From Solea solea (lineage: Eukaryota; Chordata; Actinopteri; Pleuronectiformes; Soleidae), in contig NC_081139.1 of NCBI RefSeq assembly GCF_958295425.1, positions 17,214,388 through 17,278,387 of the forward strand: DNA of 64,000 nt, given 5' to 3'. Both the position numbers and the translations under genes were made by a program. Positions within the stretch are counted from its first letter, which is position 1. The number at the start of each line of letters is the position of its first letter. Below the pieces are notes generated by a model. That model did not search any database and was not told the DNA's origin. It worked only from the letters and a program-made list of their open reading frames with translations. This document shows, in pieces, positions 22,301-34,325 of this stretch.

Positions 22301-24321
22301 CTGAGGTTAAGGTTGCATAGATTGTTGGGCTTTGTTTGGGTGTGTCTGATTGATGAACGCTAATGTTCCTTTTGGGTCAAATTAGGAGAAAGAGAGTGGA
22401 GCTACAGAAGGGCAGCACTGATTAGCAAACACTACTACTGGTAACTAGAAGTAGCAGCAGTGAAAGTGATGGATTACACTTTTGATGTTGTTTAGGTGCT
22501 TACTTTTTTAAGGTATCGATTTCTGTGTGTGGAGGAAGAGAGTCTCAGTAGACCTTTTTGTATATCACAGTCTAATTGTGGCTGGCAAGTAGTTGTTCAG
22601 TGCTGTGTTTTACTGGCTGGGTGGGTTGAAATGTTACTGGCGCCAGTGACAAGCAATAAGCCCGTCTTCTTTCAACCTTCCCTGATAAAAACAAAATTAA
22701 TTTAGGTAAAAAGAAAAACTTTTTGAAAACAAGTTCCCCTCATTTTCCACTCTCCCTTCAATTTTCACCCTGTCTCACACTTGAGCTGAACCACGTTGAG
22801 TTTCTAAGGTGATAGCAGAACAGATCTGGGTTGTCTCTGCCTTTGATTAACATTGTCGTCTCTTTGGTCTTAAATCTGCAATTAGGACACATGAGCGAGG
22901 AGACAGCATATCGTCTCGATAATCTCGTCGCTGTTCTGATGTGGTCAGAATTAGCTGATGCTCTTCCCCTTTGAAGAGTTCCCCAAGAAAGTCACATTCA
23001 ACTTCTCCTGATAATAAATACCATTAGGACCCAGCAGGGGAGAATCATTGCGGTGTATCCTGATCCATCATCATTATCTAATTTACCGTTTTATGCCTTT
23101 TTAGTCGACTGCCTCCACTCCTGCCACCGACACAGTAGAGAAGTAAAACTGTAATGATCTGTGTCATTGATGAAAGCTCCTCACATAACTGAGCTGCAAG
23201 TGATTTCTCAGAACACTGACTCTCAATCATTTCCAACATCTGGAACAACTATGGAATACATAAACAAAGAGCTGCGGCGGGGGGATGGGTGCCACCACCA
23301 TTGCGAGGAATTCAAAGGAGAGAGTCAGGCAGTTGAGACAGAATTAGTTGAGAGTTTACAGGATGGAATGTAAACAGGCCTGATGGATGGGTCAGTAAAC
23401 CTCTCTGTTGTCCTGAGGAAGTCTGGTAGAGAGCTGCAGGACCCCCACTAACAGGCCGAGATTATGTGGAAATGGGATCTCTACTCTGGGGAGAGCATTC
23501 TTCTCGTCGTGCTGCGCTCTTACAGTGTATCAAAGTCACATCTGAAGTTTCCCCCCGTTGCTTTTCTTCCCTGACGTTCTGACCTATTGCCTTGCATGCT
23601 GCTGAGTTTGTAGATTAAGTACAAGTAATGTTCAAACAGAGCATTCCTCGTTGCAGAGTGTATTTCAAAAGCTTACCTCACTTAGCCCTGCTGAAGGCCA
23701 CTGCCAGGGGACTTAAGCTAAATAACGGAGTCATTTGAGCCCATTTGTCAATATGTAATGACAAAAAGGGGCGATTCAAATGTATTTGTAGTACTGTAAA
23801 ATAACACAAGCAGCTTCAAAGAGAACAAACTATGTTATAAAAATGAACGGAAATCAAAGTAATGCACAGGTGCCGACCATTTGGTAACATTTTACTGGAT
23901 GGTAAAAGCAGGAAAAATAAAATATGCACATAAATCAATGTCCCGACAAAATAATAAAACGTTTCTTCAGTATGTTTTATTTATATTTCCATGTAAAGGT
24001 TTTACAATTGCAGTTTCAGCCAGGATTCATATTTTTAACCATATTCGTATCATGGATGTGTCAAGAACATATTTTGGGTCTGGTAAATATATTTGTAGAC
24101 AGGAATTCCAATGCTTTAGTCATTGTGATCCAATTGAAAACATCTCAGTAACAGACTACTATGAAAGTTCATACAGACATTCACAGCTCCCCAGATCTTA
24201 GTGAATTCTGTGAATCTCTTGACATTTCCTCAACTGCCACAAGTTTTATATTTCTGGCTTTGAGTGAAATATCTTTAACTAATGGACTGGCAGGAAATTT
24301 GGCAAAGACACATTCCCATTT
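16391..24321. other. long unique non-coding stretch with simple repeats
   Basis: About 8 kb with no recognised gene, RNA gene or well-supported transposon. Simple repeats within it are CTT units at 19111-19127, AAAC units near 20388-20405, G-runs near 20127-20164 and 20911-20930, and GT units near 22193-22215. The frame around 19213-19320 begins with a short acidic methionine frame but stops after about 35 codons and matches nothing I know. GC-moderate, non-repetitive blocks near 16400-16750 and 22870-23050 have the look of regulatory or constrained sequence, but this cannot be shown from one sequence. Confidence 0.4.
20127..20164 (+). repeat. poly-G tract with quadruplex potential
   Basis: Runs GGGTGGGGGGTGAGGGTTG lead into about 20 consecutive Gs. 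At least four G-runs of three or more are spaced by one to three bases, meeting the usual pattern for a G-quadruplex. The exact length of such a homopolymer is also prone to assembly error. Confidence 0.75.
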
Positions 24322-24404
24322 GCCCTGCGATGGACTGACGACCTGTCTGTGTCAGCTGGGATTGGCTCCAGTGGAGGATACAGCAGTAGACAATGGATGA
24401 ATGA
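24322..24404 (+). mobile_element. SINE family A, 3' fragment
   Basis: CCCTGCGATGGACTGACGACC followed by GTCAGCTGGGATTGGCTCCA and a GATGAATGA tail is the standard 3' half of this SINE family. It corresponds in reverse complement to the 14000-14060 end of the complete copy. The head and central body are absent. The fragment lies in the frame at 24161-24400, which is therefore not a gene. Confidence 0.7.
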
Positions 24405-24686
24405 CCTATTCCCACCAGGAGGACTTCTTAGGTTATATATCTTAGGTCATTCATCTCTAATTTACAAATGTATCTAGTCTCAAATACCATATTTATCGTT
24501 TAGTTGATACTAACTAAGAAAAAGACAAGAGGACAACATAGGGGTCAGGGAAAGGACACAGGGTGGACGCGTGAGTTGCAGAAATGTGTCTCAAATATGA
24601 AAAATCGCTTTTGTTCTCATTTCCACCAACGTTTTCTTTTTCTTTTTTTATTCAAAGGATGGTTGCCATTTCAAAATCTTTTTACT

Positions 24687-24744
24687 CACGTCACTTGGTC
24701 ACTTGGTCACTTGGAGAAGTTTTCTTCAAACTTCACCAAGTGAC
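24687..24744. repeat. hairpin with adjacent CACTTGGT direct repeats
   Basis: Two direct GTCACTTG units (beginning at 24690 and 24698) run into a hairpin. Its left arm is 24706-24722 (GTCACTTGGAGAAGTTT), the loop is TCTTC, and the right arm is 24728-24744 (AAACTTCACCAAGTGAC). The arms are 17 bases with one mismatch. The structure could have arisen by template switching during replication; no RNA gene family is recognised. Confidence 0.6.
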
Positions 24745-25847
24745 TGTGGTGAAAAAGTAGCTCCACCATTTTTCTTTCTATGTCCACAAATATTCTGTTT
24801 AATCATTTTGGAAGGCCCTGGGAAAAAGTTTTGTTTTAAAGACAAAAAGTGAGGACACCGAAGCTAGAATTTAGAGGCAGTTTCACAGTTCACAGAGATG
24901 AAGTTCCTTAAAGTGAACAAAATAAATAGAGGAAGCACTCGGAGGAAGCGGTACAAAGGCGGAGAACATGGGTTAGTCACAAAAAAAGTCTCTGATCAAT
25001 GGAGATTTGGAGCAACCTGGGAGTCATGATAGGCTGATTGAAGTCAGGTGTGCAGTGGGAGATTTACCCATGTCAATATACTGTGGCATATGAGCAGCCA
25101 TTTTGATGGATCACTGTGGGAAAATCACAGGTGTAAATAATCAAATGAACAAAGGCCACTTTCTGTTTAGCTTCCTCAGTTTCTGGGTGCATGCTGGTTC
25201 ACTGTCACACTGTCCTGACTCATATGAACTGGTGGGAGCATTCATTAAAGCTCCAATGCTGGACCTCTATCGTCCCTGTAGACTCTATATGACCCAGTTC
25301 TCTCTCACCTGCCTCTCACCCACGCATAGAAACACAGAGAGAAAAAAAAAAGAGGGGAAAAAAGTGATGCTGTCTTCTGATGTTGTTTCTACAGTACTTT
25401 GCTAAGTCATGTGTTGTAAATCCATCTTTTGCTTGTCTAGGATTAAAGGAAAAAAAGGGGGGGGGGGAATGTTTTCTTTTGAAAGACTAATGCTAAACTA
25501 GCAAATGTTATCATGCTGACATGCCAAGATGTTGAACATGATAAAAGTAGAGCTGTTAAACATCAGCATTTAAGCATTGTCTACATATCCCACAAAACTT
25601 TCAGCTGCTTGAAAGTACTAACTTGTCTTTCTAGTCAAGCAGCCTCTCATTAAAGTGTGAATTTATTCAGGTACACATTTATCTCTTTATCTTTATCTGG
25701 GAGCTATTTACATAGTGAGATGAGCTTTCATGTCAAAAAGCAAATTTCCCATCCAGATCCGAATAGGTTCACGGGGTGATGTAAGATCTTAACCTCAGGG
25801 TGTCGTGATCAACCTCAGGTGAAAACAACATGATGGAGAAGAATCTA

Positions 25848-25879
<32 letters not shown>

Positions 25880-26018
25880 TCTGGCTGCTTGTTATCGCGT
25901 CTTCTTATCGCAGCAAGGTTTTTTTTTTTTTTTTTCAAAAAGATCAACACTCTCTTGTTCCCAGGCCAGAAAATCAAATGTCTTATCTGTGTGTTGGCTC
26001 TACACTATCCACCCACAG
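24745..26018. other. unique non-coding stretch with poly-T runs
   Basis: No gene was recognised. Long T-runs at about 25852-25876 and 25919-25936, and a G-run near 25458-25468, are simple sequence. The phenylalanine and lysine runs in nearby frames come from these homopolymers. Confidence 0.45.
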
Positions 26019-26087
26019 ATGCAGGGATGGATGCATGCGGGACAACTGAGGCACGTCTGCTCCTGCAGCCTGAGAGCTGCTTGTCAG
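26019..26087 (+). other. candidate small exon
   Basis: A pyrimidine-containing acceptor (CTATCCACCCACAG) ends at 26018. A consensus donor (CAG then GTAAGAG) starts at 26088. Between them lie 69 bases, 23 codons, open in the frame starting ATGCAGGGATGG. The encoded peptide has no recognised domain. Both splice sites are good by eye, but chance pairs of this quality occur in tens of kilobases, so transcript evidence would be needed. Confidence 0.15.
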
Positions 26088-27504
26088 GTAAGAGAGATGT
26101 GGGGAAACAAGAAGCCATCATTCAGGTCCCGACCTGCCTAATGAGACATTTCTGCTCCAGAGACGTGTCACTCACATGAACGATGAATAATGTTCAGTGT
26201 CACTGACCTGTTTGGCTGGCCTTGTAGTGTACATAATAATGTGAGCTATGTTCACATTTTGAATGGAAACGTTTCACTTTATACATTATCGAACATTATG
26301 GACACGAATGATAAAGCTAGAGTCGGGAAATGTGTTTTTTCTGCTGATTGCATTGTCCAATGCCCACAGTGATTTGACATTTGCATATGACTTTGTGGCG
26401 TTTGCATTATGTCTCACATTATCCTCAGAGGCACATTTAGGCACAAGTCACATTTGCAGCTGCTCTTTCAACATGTCACGATTGTTATTTTTCCTTTTCC
26501 ACTCAATGCTTTACAAAATAAACGACTCTCGCCATAAATTAGAAACCAGAAAGCCAAGGCTGTTATCTGTGAGACAAAACCTGGAGCTGGTCCACATACA
26601 AATAGCAGGGACACTGACAGAGTGTTTGTTGGTGAAATGTTTTTTTTCTTTACTTTGAACTCAGCTGTACTTTTCTACAGTGATAACAGTTATGGAAAAG
26701 GATGTCTGCTTAAAATTGGACAAGCCATTACCAGTGCCCCCACAAAGCTCTTAACCTCCTTACAGAGAATGCTCTATCGTCAAAGCAGCTTTTTTTAAAA
26801 AAAAAACTTAAAATAATGGTGGCCATGAGAGATCAACACCCTGAAACTCAGAGGGATAGTTTTTAAATGTGTGGTGGTGTAAAACATGGCTGCCAAATAA
26901 CACATTTCAGGAACTTAACAAAAGGTCTCTCCGAATAAAAAGCCTCCTTAAGTCTTGATTCGTGATTTCAAATGAGTTATTTCGCGACCTTTTTTAATCC
27001 TTCATGCAGATTTACGTAGGCGACACAAACTCAGATTATGTTGCACAGCAGGAGCACACAAGACAAAAATGTCAAGTGTATTTGCCAGACAACATCTTTT
27101 TTTGCCGTCTGGTTTCTGCAATGACGTCTTGTGGATCGCACAGCTCATGATATAAGTCTCTTCAACCATTGTACACATGCAAGATACAGTAAAAGGTGAG
27201 GAGAAGGACGGAAGCCAGCAAAAAGAAAAAAAAAAGAGAATCTTTTTATGCTTATTTCTTTTTGGTCAGTTCTTCAAATGTTTCCTTTTTCTATTTTGGA
27301 CCTGCCCCAATCAGTCTCCTCCAAAATCCATAACTCTCACAGCGTGTAACTAACATCACAAATGCAAACAATCTCCTGTGTCAGAAGAGAAAGAAGACAA
27401 AGGATGGAAAACAGATGTGAGCTTGGTTTGTGAAGTGTCTAGCTTCTTCCTCTCCCACAATATCTAATCGTATCGTATAATAACCTGTATACATGTACAG
27501 TACT
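26088..27504. other. unique non-coding stretch
   Basis: No gene or transposon was recognised. The 131-codon frame at 26263-26658 overlaps a second frame in another phase and has no domain. Confidence 0.4.
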
Positions 27505-27563
27505 GCCTTTCTAGTACTGACAACCACTCAAATCGCTTTACATGTTTTTCCAGTCACTCAATT
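27505..27563 (-). mobile_element. SINE family C tail fragment, minus strand
   Basis: On the minus strand this gives TGTAAAGCGATTTGAGTGG followed by TTGTCAGTACTAGAAAGGC. This is the same order as the 3' part of the SINE at 45461 (GTAAAGCTGCTTTGAGTGAT then CATCAAGACTGAAAAAGC). Only the tail half survives. Confidence 0.55.
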
Positions 27564-27589
27564 GTATGGATATTAATAAGTTAATCTAC

Positions 27590-27652
27590 TGTGTGTCTGG
27601 CCTGCGATGGTGACCCTGCGACCCTCATGTGGAGGATGACCCATCATTCAAA
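27590..27652 (+). mobile_element. SINE family A, short 3' fragment
   Basis: GGCCTGCGATGG is followed directly by TGACCCTGCGACCCTCATGT and GGAGGATGA. This looks like the 3' half of the SINE with its centre deleted. It is very short and sits next to another SINE fragment, suggesting an old retroelement-rich patch. Confidence 0.5.
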
Positions 27653-28808
27653 CATGGCTATTTTAACCAGGCATTACAATGTTATTTAGCTGACTACATA
27701 AATATTAGGACATGTACCAATGAAACAAACGTTGTTGGGGAGTATTTCCAGTTTATTAAATATACACATGGGTGCTATTTTGACTGCTTTTGATCACTGT
27801 CTTGACGGAGTAATCTCAAGCAGATGATCTCTACAGCAGTGTTTTTCAAACTTTCCATAACCCAGTTAACAATATGTCTTGTGACAGGAGCTAATTTGTG
27901 CATGCTATAATGTGTTTGTCTATTTTTACCGCCAGTTCTGTAACACCCAATATTATTTTAAAGCAGCTATTTCTTATTTCGTATTCCAAGAGATCTATGT
28001 TTGATCAATTAATCATAACTCCCAACACATGGCTGCTGAATAGTGGATTATTATGGCAGAAACCAATGATGAAAAATGAACAAGCTCCCCCATGTGGATC
28101 AGAGGATTTACTGCAGATATAGCAAAAAGGAAAAGGCTGGAAAATAATTCTGCAAATTTTTTTGGACACTCTCCAGAAATCTTCTGTAAGCCTTCTGGGG
28201 ATCCTGACTCAGTCTCTAGGAATGACTGCTGTAACACATTGATCAAAAACTCTCCCATTTGACTCCTTTTTACTTTTAAAACGGCTAGCATCGCTCATAG
28301 ATTGTGAACAGTGAAGTCAACCACGAGTTGTCTTTCGTTTACTCTCATCACTTTTTCTTCCACTCTCTAATTATGGGCACTTGAAATGTTTGCTCTGTTT
28401 ATTATAGACTCAAAGGTGCCTTGTGGTTTGTTTTGACCACGAGTAACACTGGGAAGCAATGTTTTTCTAAGAGTCTCTTTCTTGCATCATGTATGAAAAC
28501 GAAAGCCAACACACAAATCTGCCCATAAATTCTGCTGACAAACAGTTGATGCCAGTAACACGCACTGACGGCATACTAACATGCAGACAAAAGACACAGA
28601 GGACATGTGTATGAAGGATGTAATGCACAATGTAAAAATAATCATGTAATAATCATGTCATGTAAACTGTGCTTTGGGTTTTATGCACGTCATCAATGGT
28701 ACCATGGTAGCACGGCCTTCCTCGGACAAGGACATGTAATGTAACGTAGGAGGATCATGGGGTGCAATACTGATGATGTGTCCTGAGATTTTTTCTCTAA
28801 TTAATTAA
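27653..28808. other. unique non-coding stretch
   Basis: No gene was recognised. CAGTGTTTTTCAAACTTTCC at 27838 resembles a hAT-Charlie-type terminus, but no convincing partner terminus with an 8-bp duplication was found downstream. Confidence 0.4.
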
Positions 28809-29247
28809 CCCTTTAACACCTAAGCCTCAAAATGTCTGTTTTTTTTTTTTTTGCTTATTTTAACCATAAAAGGGCCAGAAAATGTCCTGTAAGTTAAGTG
28901 GTTTTGCCCTTTTTCCCAGAATAACTTTCATAGTTACTTACAATTTACTGCATGTTAAAATAGTGTATTAACAATTTAAAATGAAAATAACACCATAGTT
29001 GAACATGAAGGCCTGGTTTTATGTGTTAAATTGGAAAGTTAATGTCCAAAAACGGGCCAAAAAATGGAAACTATATACGGGAGTTTTTTTAACTCTCTCC
29101 TCTCTGGTGACAAAGACGCTGACTTCCTGCAACAGCACGAGTGAAATTACCGTAATAACCACATGTTGGTTGTGATGTTCAACTTCTCGCACAAACCGCC
29201 ACGTAATTGCAGTAATGCAAAATCTGCTCAATCTCGGTGTTAAAGGG
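28809..29247 (+). mobile_element. piggyBac-like MITE, copy 2
   Basis: Bounded by CCCTTTAACACC (28809-28820) and GGTGTTAAAGGG (29236-29247), with perfect TTAA on both sides (28805-28808 and 29248-29251). At 439 bp it is non-autonomous. Shared blocks with copy 1 include GCTTATTTTAACCATAAAA, AGAAAATGTCCTGT, AGAATAACTTTCA, AACTCTCTCCTCTCTGGTGA, AAAGACGCTGA and CTTCCTGCAACAGCACGAGT. It lacks the roughly 30-base block near the right end of copy 1 and carries its own block around CACATGTTGGTTGTGATG. The intact TTAA on both sides makes the ends certain. Confidence 0.9.
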
Positions 29248-29251
29248 TTAA

Positions 29252-31019
29252 ATATGCAAATGTACTACTAAGATGTTCACCAAGTTAGAAAAAAAGTACA
29301 GAAATAAAATATTAGTAAATAGGACATCTTACTATTTTATTGTTAATACCAAAATAAGGAAAAGGACAGTGAATAAAATCAACCATGATGACTAATATTA
29401 CTGGTAGGGGTTAAAATTGGGTGGTGAACCCATAACCACATAGAGGAACATTTAACATTTTGCCATGCGATTATGTCCATCACAGTAGCATAATTGTTTT
29501 GCATACAGTACTGCCTGAGGGCTCAATGTTCATGCACATTTAGCACTTTTTTTCTGCTCTTGGCCATGCTGAACTGAGATTTCCCCTGACTCCCTAAATC
29601 TTTTCACTATATATTATTTACTGTATGATGGACTGTAAACTTAAATAGTTTGCAATCCTGCTCTGAGAAACATTGTCTTTGAAATGCCAGTCAGTTCTTT
29701 TTATAATGTCTGGCACAAAATAATGAGCCATGACCCATCCTTGCTTGCGAAGACTAAAGACTTTGGTGGCTGCACACTTTATAACCAATACCTTTGCCAT
29801 TTAACCCACTGACTGTGGAACCTCTCAGAATAGCCTTACTTGAGTAACCTTATCAGTCTTAACTGTCTTTTTTTGGGACCATTTTTCAGGATATTGGGTT
29901 TGTGTTATTATATAAGCTATTAGCACAGGTTACTCTTGTAGACTGTATATAGATGTTATGTTATGTGCATGTGTGTTTCACCTGAATTAGTATGCATGTA
30001 CTGTATGTATAAAGAACAGGGCTCAGGTGTGTATGTTAAAGAGTTTCTTTGATGTGCACTGAGCAGAGAATCATCCTAAAAATGAACTGACCTTGCTTTT
30101 AAGCGTGAAACATCGGAGACCAGATGTTGAGGGTGTTGACCCCGACTGGGCAGCTTTACCCATGCAAGGTGATGTGATCCCCTTGGGATTAACACCAGTA
30201 TGACTCTGCTTCCTGCATCAGCTCCTCGGCATCTGTTCCTGTTTAGCATCAACATTAGCTGGCTCCCAGCAGCAGCAGAAGTCTCAGACTGCTGGCTACC
30301 TTTACAGCTCCAGACCATTATTTTATATCACATTTCAGGTTTCAATGAGGTCAGAGAATGTGAGCATTTAAATTCAGCTATTACTTGACTGCAGGGATTA
30401 GATTTCTATTTTTTCCTCCTTTGAAAGCAGCCTCTCTCAGTCTGACAGACAATATTAAAGGTTACACTCATGCTTTGTTTTAAAAGCTCTTAACCACACT
30501 GAACTACTACTCTGGTCCCTGCTGCACAATATTCTAGTTGTCAACACACACGCACTGGTTTGGCTTCTCGGGAATCAAATGGGTAAAACACTAATGCAAA
30601 CTGCTTTTCTGTTATTTTGTGGTCATGTGTGGAAATGTCATTCTGTATCCCTCACACTTCAGGTCAGTTACCCACTGGGAGCATAACAATGAGTGAAATT
30701 ACTTGAGGAACTGCACTGCGGTAGTGACCGTGGCCCAAAAATGCCTCTTTGGCTTAGTCTGACCTGACACGTTTAACTGCAGGTCACGCTGCTGATGAGT
30801 CAGTGGCAGCAGGAGGGGAAAAAAAAGAAAGTCCCGGGGTGATGGACTCCAAAATGCATTTGCCCTTGACTTTGGGGACTCATTCTGTCATTCTCATCTC
30901 AAAAAAGGACAACTCCTTCTCAGACGCCACCTGGTCTGTGTCCTCACGGATTTTCTGACATGCTACAGGGAGGTGGATGAATGCTGCCATGTTTAGTGCA
31001 TGCAGTATGTTGTAACATG
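29252..31019. other. unique non-coding stretch
   Basis: No gene, RNA gene or transposon was recognised. Open frames near 30076-30388 overlap on opposite strands and carry no domain. Confidence 0.4.
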
Positions 31020-31215
31020 ATTATCTGCGGAAGGCTGGCCTCAATCTATGTTAGCATGGTTTTCATATATGAATGCAAATTTCAGACAAACAAGCATTCT
31101 TAATGAGCCGAACAGACGCATTTACGAGAAACCCTTTGAAGGGCTTTTAATAAACTGAGCTGCTTAATCAAAGAAGATTAAACTGTTGTTACCCAACCAA
31201 GGCTTGTACGTGAGC
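31020..31215. promoter_or_regulatory. candidate conserved enhancer-like block
   Basis: This non-repetitive block packs several recognisable transcription-factor-type motifs: an octamer ATGCAAAT at 31073-31080 (POU class), homeodomain-type TTAAT cores at about 31101 and 31146, and a TCF/LEF-like AATCAAAG near 31166-31173. Such clustering is typical of developmental enhancers in fish gene deserts (known), but short motifs occur often by chance. The call is inference only; alignment to other fish would decide it. Confidence 0.2.
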
Positions 31216-34084
31216 ACCCAGGTCAAGTAATTCCCTACATCATGGCTTCAGCCATGTGGGCTGAGCGTTTGACCAGAGACTGGACAGAGGGACGACAGCT
31301 AAATTAGACCTTGCAGATACTGGTGGAGGGACTTTCCTTGCAGAATCAGTAAGGAAACGAGGAGTCAGAGAATCAGATGGAGCGGATTTGCGGTACTGAA
31401 GCCAGTGTGACTGGGGGAAAAAAATGTGCCTCTGATGATAATGAGTCTAACAGGGCATCCACTACACTCTCGCTGCCGCATTGCCTCCTCAAATGGTGCT
31501 GACAAAGTCGCATGGTGATCAAAACTGTATCGCGCTGGAGTCATGCTGCTACGCGTGCTGCAAAAACGAGCTGAGCCCGGAGACATCTCAGTGCATCAGT
31601 CAGGGATTATGTAAGAATAAATCTAATTATTGTGTTAGTCTGACTAAAACAGGATTTTCAAAAGACATAACATGTTATTGTGACTGAAATTGTACTAAAT
31701 CAAACTTGGAAAAATACAACCAGGTAATGTGGTTGGGAGTCAAAACTGGACTGGACTTTAACTGGACCCAAATTGGCTAAGGAGGAGACTGAATTTATGC
31801 TCAGTCATCTTAAAGCATACACCATATTGAAGTTAATGGTAGGAAGACAGAGTGGTACACGACATGCTAACAACAAGCAGCCAGCCACATTTATTTTGGT
31901 CTGTTATGTAATAGGTCAACTGGAAAACACCTAATATTGACTAAATGAAACGGGGCATATCACTACTTAGTGTAGCAGAGGCAGACACATTTGACTCAAT
32001 AAATCACTTGCTTGGACACTGAGACAAGGAGAGTAGAGTATAAAGTGCAAAAAAGGCAGCACACTGGCTAACCAGTAGTATTTAGATATTACATAATATA
32101 TCTTTAACTGTGCATGGGAAAACATATTGACTCAGGCTCAAACAGGATGAGGCTGACACCGTCCACATATTATTTGCACATCTGAGAGGCAGAGGAGGGT
32201 GAAGGAAGAAAAGACACAATGGTTAGTGGAGCTTATCAGGAACTGCTATGCGATAGTGATGGAGCTTGTTTTCTCCCCGTCTGAAAGTTCTCAAAATAAA
32301 CAACTACTGACCTAAACTCACTCCGCCAGTTTTCACAGACAGCACACGACAAAGCCAAAGTACATGGCGAACATTTCCTCTGCTGGACGACTGCTCAGTG
32401 TGAATGTGTTGCGAGTGAAAAATCATCCAAATGTTGAGTCTGAGACAAGCAGGCACCAAATAATTGAACGTCACACAGCTCAATTAAATGTGTGAGTGGA
32501 GGTTAGTAGCTAAAAAACTTTGGGCGTTAAAAAAGGGAACATCTGGATCGGCCACGTTTGCTTGTTAACATGGATTCTGCGCACAGGTTTTCGCCTTCAT
32601 GTTGTTATTTACAAGTTGGTGTCAAAGTAACAACAAGTTTTCGCACAAGGCAGCATGAAAGCGCAAGCCCCATAATTGCCAAAACCACTGGAAGAGGAAA
32701 TGTAATCATATACAGAATACAAATTATGGCCCTATAAAGATTAGGTAACAGCATGAACAAATTAAAGTGCTGTGAAAACGGAAGGATTAGAGCAATTACA
32801 CTCATTACACAACATCCATCTCTCTGACCTAAGTCTGCTCTGAAAAACCCAGAGAACAGGAAGGCGGAATCCATAAAAGTAGAGTAGGGGAAAAAAAAGA
32901 GAGGAAGGATTGTGAGGAATGCTGGAATCTCTTAATGCACACATCCAGCATAGAGACAGATAATAGCAACATGTCTGAACAGCAGTTGGAGTGTTAGAGG
33001 AAAAGACACACGGTTGTCGTAGCGGTGCCTCTTGCCTCAGGGCTGCAATAAAGACGATATAAGTGATACAGCTCAACACAATGGAGAAATGTTAAGTGAG
33101 AAGACAATGTTTTTTAAAAAGGGGAGAATCCGCTTGTGCATTCAAACTGAAGTCGACAGACGCACTCTCAATCTTATCTGGGCCAGGTTACATTGACAAG
33201 AAGCCTCGGGATGATGAAGATGAGGAGGCACAGAGAATGAAAGCCTGCTTCTGGCACTCAGCCAGCTAGTTTGTTGTTCCTCCAAATTAAAATCAGGTGT
33301 GCACAGTTAAACAAGAGGGAAACCTTCCCCATCAGTGACACTAATGACAGAGCATTATTATTCTATTTACTTTTGCAACTTTGAAAGCTGATTGCAAGAC
33401 TGGTTTCATGGCCGTCCATGAGAGACAGAACAACAACAAACACTTAAGTCATAAGCAAACTCAGTTTGCTGCTGTATTCAGAAGCAGCACTGGAGATTTA
33501 GCATTGTTTGGGAGGATATTGATGATGCTAATGACAGGGTGATGACAATTGCAGTTGTGAATAATTGTAGTGTGGCTGCAGAGGTGGAGGCCATGGCAGT
33601 GGTGGTGATTAAAAGTGCTGATTAGGATAATGAGGACAATAACGATGATTACAAGTATTACAACAATCAGCTGAGACGATGGTGAGGGGAGAAAGACACT
33701 GGGATCTGTAATGTCATATAACCTCATCTAATGTCTCATTAGGGAATATTCAGGTTGTACTCACTTGTGTCAGGGCAATTATATTGAAAGGTCATGCTCA
33801 CATAATTAACTAAGTCAGATACAGAAGCTGCATAAAAGACAATTTAGTGACAGAACAAGAAAGGGTCGCAAGATCAGCTAACATTTAGTTTCAAGTGTCA
33901 GCCTACTGTGACATCACCCAATGGTTGGTAGGACAATAAAGTTCATTCTTTTCCAAACAAAATTGCAATTTGTAACGCAAACAGTAAATTGCAAAGGATG
34001 CAATCATTTTTTATATATTTAATTGTTCTACAGGGGAAATGAAAATGAAATATAATACATTTTCAAAATAATTCCTATTCGGCA
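31216..34084. other. unique non-coding stretch with a GAT-rich degenerate segment
   Basis: No gene was recognised. Between about 33510 and 33680 there is a cryptically repetitive segment rich in GATGA, GGTGATGA and GAT/AAT units, which generates a low-complexity isoleucine/histidine frame on the minus strand. The frames at 32605-33079 on the minus strand have no domain. Confidence 0.4.
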
Positions 34085-34322
34085 TTCTGACTTCCGAACC
34101 ATGGAGTCCCCCAAGGCTACATTCTGGGGCCCATTTTATTTCAGTTGTATCTGTTGTCCCTGGTGTTTTTATTCAAAAGTATGGCATCTTTTTTCATTTG
34201 TACACTGATGATTCCTAAATCTACATGCCATTGAAATTTACATTGTTTCATTTCCTGTGAAATGATGTGCAGGGCTTTGGTTGTTTTTAAATGTGCTATA
34301 GAAATAAATGAGTATTGTATTG
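34085..34322 (+). mobile_element. LINE reverse-transcriptase relic fused to LINE 3' tail
   Basis: From 34103 the frame reads GVPQGYILGPILF, the reverse-transcriptase motif usually written GVPQGSxLGPxLF. Downstream, in a different frame near 34192-34233, it reads YTDDS, a stop, then IYMPL, matching the catalytic YADDSQIYLPL block. The pieces are separated by a frameshift, the Q has become a stop, and the second catalytic position region is otherwise kept. Directly after comes GTTTTTAAATGTGCTATAGA and AATAAATGAG, a typical LINE 3' tail, so most of the C-terminal coding part is deleted. This is a non-functional pseudogene fragment. Confidence 0.75.
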
Positions 34323-34325
34323 GAA

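Noticed and set aside
27838..28310. hAT element starting CAGTGTTTTTCAAACTTTCC
   Set aside because: No matching right terminus or 8-bp duplication was found downstream; GATTGTGAACAGTG near 28302 is too different.
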